From contig JAGXGG010000067.1 in the NCBI GenBank assembly GCA_024636855.1, forward strand, positions 1-32,530: a DNA stretch of 32,530 bases. The letters run 5' to 3'. Position 1 is the stretch's first letter. Each line of letters opens with the position of its first letter. The DNA comes from Ignavibacteriota bacterium (GTDB lineage Bacteria > Bacteroidota > Ignavibacteria > Kapaibacteriales > UBA2268). The translations under genes were made by a program, and so were the position numbers. A model generated the notes under the pieces. It made no database searches. It was not told where the DNA came from and was given only the letters and a program-made list of their open reading frames with translations. Shown here piece after piece: positions 31,564 through 32,530 of the stretch.

Positions 31564-32115
31564 ATGAAAATACTAGCAATATCAGGCAGTACAAAACCAA
31601 ATTCTACTAGCCACCATATTCTAAATCATATTAAATCAAATTTAGAAAATATACTTGAATTAGAAATATACGAAGGAATAGAGAAATTACCTCATTTCAA
31701 TCCAGCTATAACAGATGAACAGACGTCTATAAATGTAATAGAATTCAGAAAACAAATTGAAAATGCTGATGGAGTAATATTCTGTACTCCCGAATATGTT
31801 TTTAGTATTCCGGGTAGTCTAAAAAATGCTATAGAATGGTGCGTATCAACTACTGTTTTCTCTCAAAAGCCAGTTGCTATGATAATAGCTGCAGCCTCAG
31901 GAGAGAAGGCCTACGAGTCGCTGAGTTTGATTTTGACAACAATTGAGACCATACTACCAAATGAGTCTAGACTGCTAATACAAGGCGCCAAAGGGAAAGT
32001 TAACACCCATGGGGAGATCACTGATATATCTACAAAGGAGCAAATAGAAAGAGTAATACAATCTCTAATAACTACTATTAGAGATGAGGATAAACGGCCT
32101 ACTAAATTGAGATAA
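31564..32115 (+). CDS. NADPH-dependent FMN reductase (flavodoxin-like fold)
   Basis: 183 residues, the typical size. The phosphate-binding loop ISGSTKPNSTS near the start holds FMN, and residues about 79-95 carry the family's hallmark TPEYVFSIPGSLKNAIEW, which packs on the isoalloxazine ring. Relatives are quinone, azo, chromate or flavin reductases using NAD(P)H; the physiological acceptor cannot be told. It starts divergently from the BNR-repeat gene (126 bases between starts) and runs into a gene-free stretch with a relic and a hairpin repeat. No terminator was seen directly after it. Confidence 0.9.
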   Translation: MKILAISGSTKPNSTSHHILNHIKSNLENILELEIYEGIEKLPHFNPAITDEQTSINVIEFRKQIENADGVIFCTPEYVFSIPGSLKNAIEWCVSTTVFSQKPVAMIIAAASGEKAYESLSLILTTIETILPNESRLLIQGAKGKVNTHGEITDISTKEQIERVIQSLITTIRDEDKRPTKLR

Positions 32116-32126
32116 TTTTAATGGGT

Positions 32127-32213
32127 TTACGGCTCATACTTAGCACCTTTCGGTGAATTACTTGGAGGGTCTGATTTTTTGTAGTCAGCTATCACTGTTC
32201 TTACGCTTCCTAA
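32127..32213 (-). pseudogene. possible C-terminal relic of a truncated gene
   Basis: On the minus strand an open frame encodes about 28 residues with a protein-like end, LGSVRTVIADYKKSDPP then SNSPKGAKYEP and TAA at 32127. It has no start codon of its own. Upstream the frame runs into the mosaic hairpin repeat at 32219-32275 and hits a stop there. It could be the tail of a gene cut off by repeat insertion or recombination, or a chance frame in non-coding DNA. The family is not recognised. Confidence 0.3.
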
Positions 32214-32218
32214 GTGGT

Positions 32219-32275
32219 AAAATTCCCCTTTTCGAGAAAAGGGGTGGCAGACTCACGCAGTGTGTCTGACGGGGT
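32219..32275 (+). repeat. mosaic double-hairpin repeat, copy 2
   Basis: Constant blocks AAAATTCCCC (32219-32228), GGGGTGG (32241-32247) and GACGGGGT (32268-32275) surround two variable hairpins: TTTTCGAGAAAA extends the CCCC/GGGG stem, and CAGACTCAC-GCA-GTGTGTCTG forms the second. The same blocks occur at 11843-11886 on the other strand with shorter interiors. The element ends 2 bases beyond the stop codon of the DUF559 gene and could double as its transcription end. Confidence 0.75.
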
Positions 32276-32277
32276 AT

Positions 32278-32530
32278 TCACATATCCACAAACTCCACCA
32301 TTATACGATTCTTCAAATCTAGAATAACATTATCCAAATTGGATTTCACATCCAGGTCAGCATATCTAAAAACTGTCAAACCAAGACTATTTAAGTAGTT
32401 GTCCCTTATCTCATCTTCTTCAATTTTTTCATTGTGGCTTACACCATCTATCTCAATTACAATTCCTAGTTTTTTAATATAAAAATCTACTATATAATTC
32501 CCTATTATTTTTTGTCTGTCGAAATCTAAA
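32278..32530 (-). CDS. DUF559 endonuclease-like protein (partial, C-terminal part)
   Basis: The frame enters from the right edge and stops at a TGA at 32278, giving 83 visible residues; the N-terminus lies outside. Core motifs of the DUF559 (Vsr-like, PD-(D/E)XK) fold are visible: FDRQKIIGNYIVDFYIKK with the catalytic-type VDF aspartate, VIEIDGVSHNE with the E-x-D-G..H element, EIRDNYLNSLGLTVFRY, and a final helix region. Such proteins are small (about 120 residues), presumed nucleases of unknown role, often scattered between genes. A mosaic hairpin repeat follows the stop codon by 2 bases. Confidence 0.85.
   Translation of the reverse strand, partial: LDFDRQKIIGNYIVDFYIKKLGIVIEIDGVSHNEKIEEDEIRDNYLNSLGLTVFRYADLDVKSNLDNVILDLKNRIMVEFVDM

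Overview
The window looks like an AT-rich chromosome segment of a Bacteroidota-related bacterium in the FCB superphylum, perhaps a Kapabacteria- or Ignavibacteria-type lineage. The lineage is an inference. The support is four complete secreted proteins with type IX secretion (T9SS) type A C-terminal sorting domains, a PorE-like T9SS component, a DUF1573 protein and several TAnnTTTG -7 promoter boxes. Unlike classical Bacteroidia, many genes also carry recognisable Shine-Dalgarno (SD) sequences (AGGTG, GAGG, AGGAAAGG).

Layout. 1-67 is the start of a gene leaving the window whose signal peptide resembles that of the next gene. 459-4718 (-) is a giant beta-helix T9SS cargo with a strong terminator. 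4898-7304 holds an aspartate-kinase-like gene converging on an LptF/LptG permease. 7433-7759 is secG with its own promoter and terminator, followed by about 390 bp of intergenic hairpin repeats. 8209-11694 (-) is a second cargo with Ig-like repeats, followed upstream by more repeats. 12011-13786 (-) is a RelA/SpoT protein with intact hydrolase residues but an eroded synthetase domain. It is divergent from a Tat-type LD-carboxypeptidase. 14882-17850 (-) is a coupled pair, a T9SS cargo plus an outer-membrane barrel. 18036-19991 (+) holds a DUF1573 protein and a BaiN/HI0933 flavoprotein.

20011-20806 is a small accessory patch with two adjacent disrupted genes, one by an in-frame TGA and one by a frameshift at an A9 tract. 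It is followed by a PduO-type adenosyltransferase (-) divergent from a coupled ymdB-asd pair (+). 23311-26014 is a divergent pair: a PorE-like protein (TPR, propeller, CRD, OmpA) and a small secreted protein with an OmpA-like tail. Then come an O-methyltransferase, two tandem PPK2 kinases, a CPBP protease paired with a BNR-repeat T9SS cargo, an NADPH-dependent FMN reductase, and at the edge the C-terminal half of a DUF559 endonuclease-like protein flanked by a hairpin repeat.

Together the genes concern the cell envelope: surface cargo and its secretion machinery, LPS transport (LptF/G), SecG, peptidoglycan trimming and OmpA anchoring. They are mixed with amino-acid biosynthesis (asd, degenerate lysC-like) and stress metabolism (SpoT-like, PPK2). 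I see no tRNA, rRNA, CRISPR array, prophage or complete insertion sequence. The least-explained items are the mosaic hairpin repeat next to the DUF559 gene, the disrupted small genes at 20.0-20.65 kb, the T9SS cargo whose signal peptide has no ordinary start codon, and the aspartate kinase and SpoT paralogues with eroded catalytic motifs.
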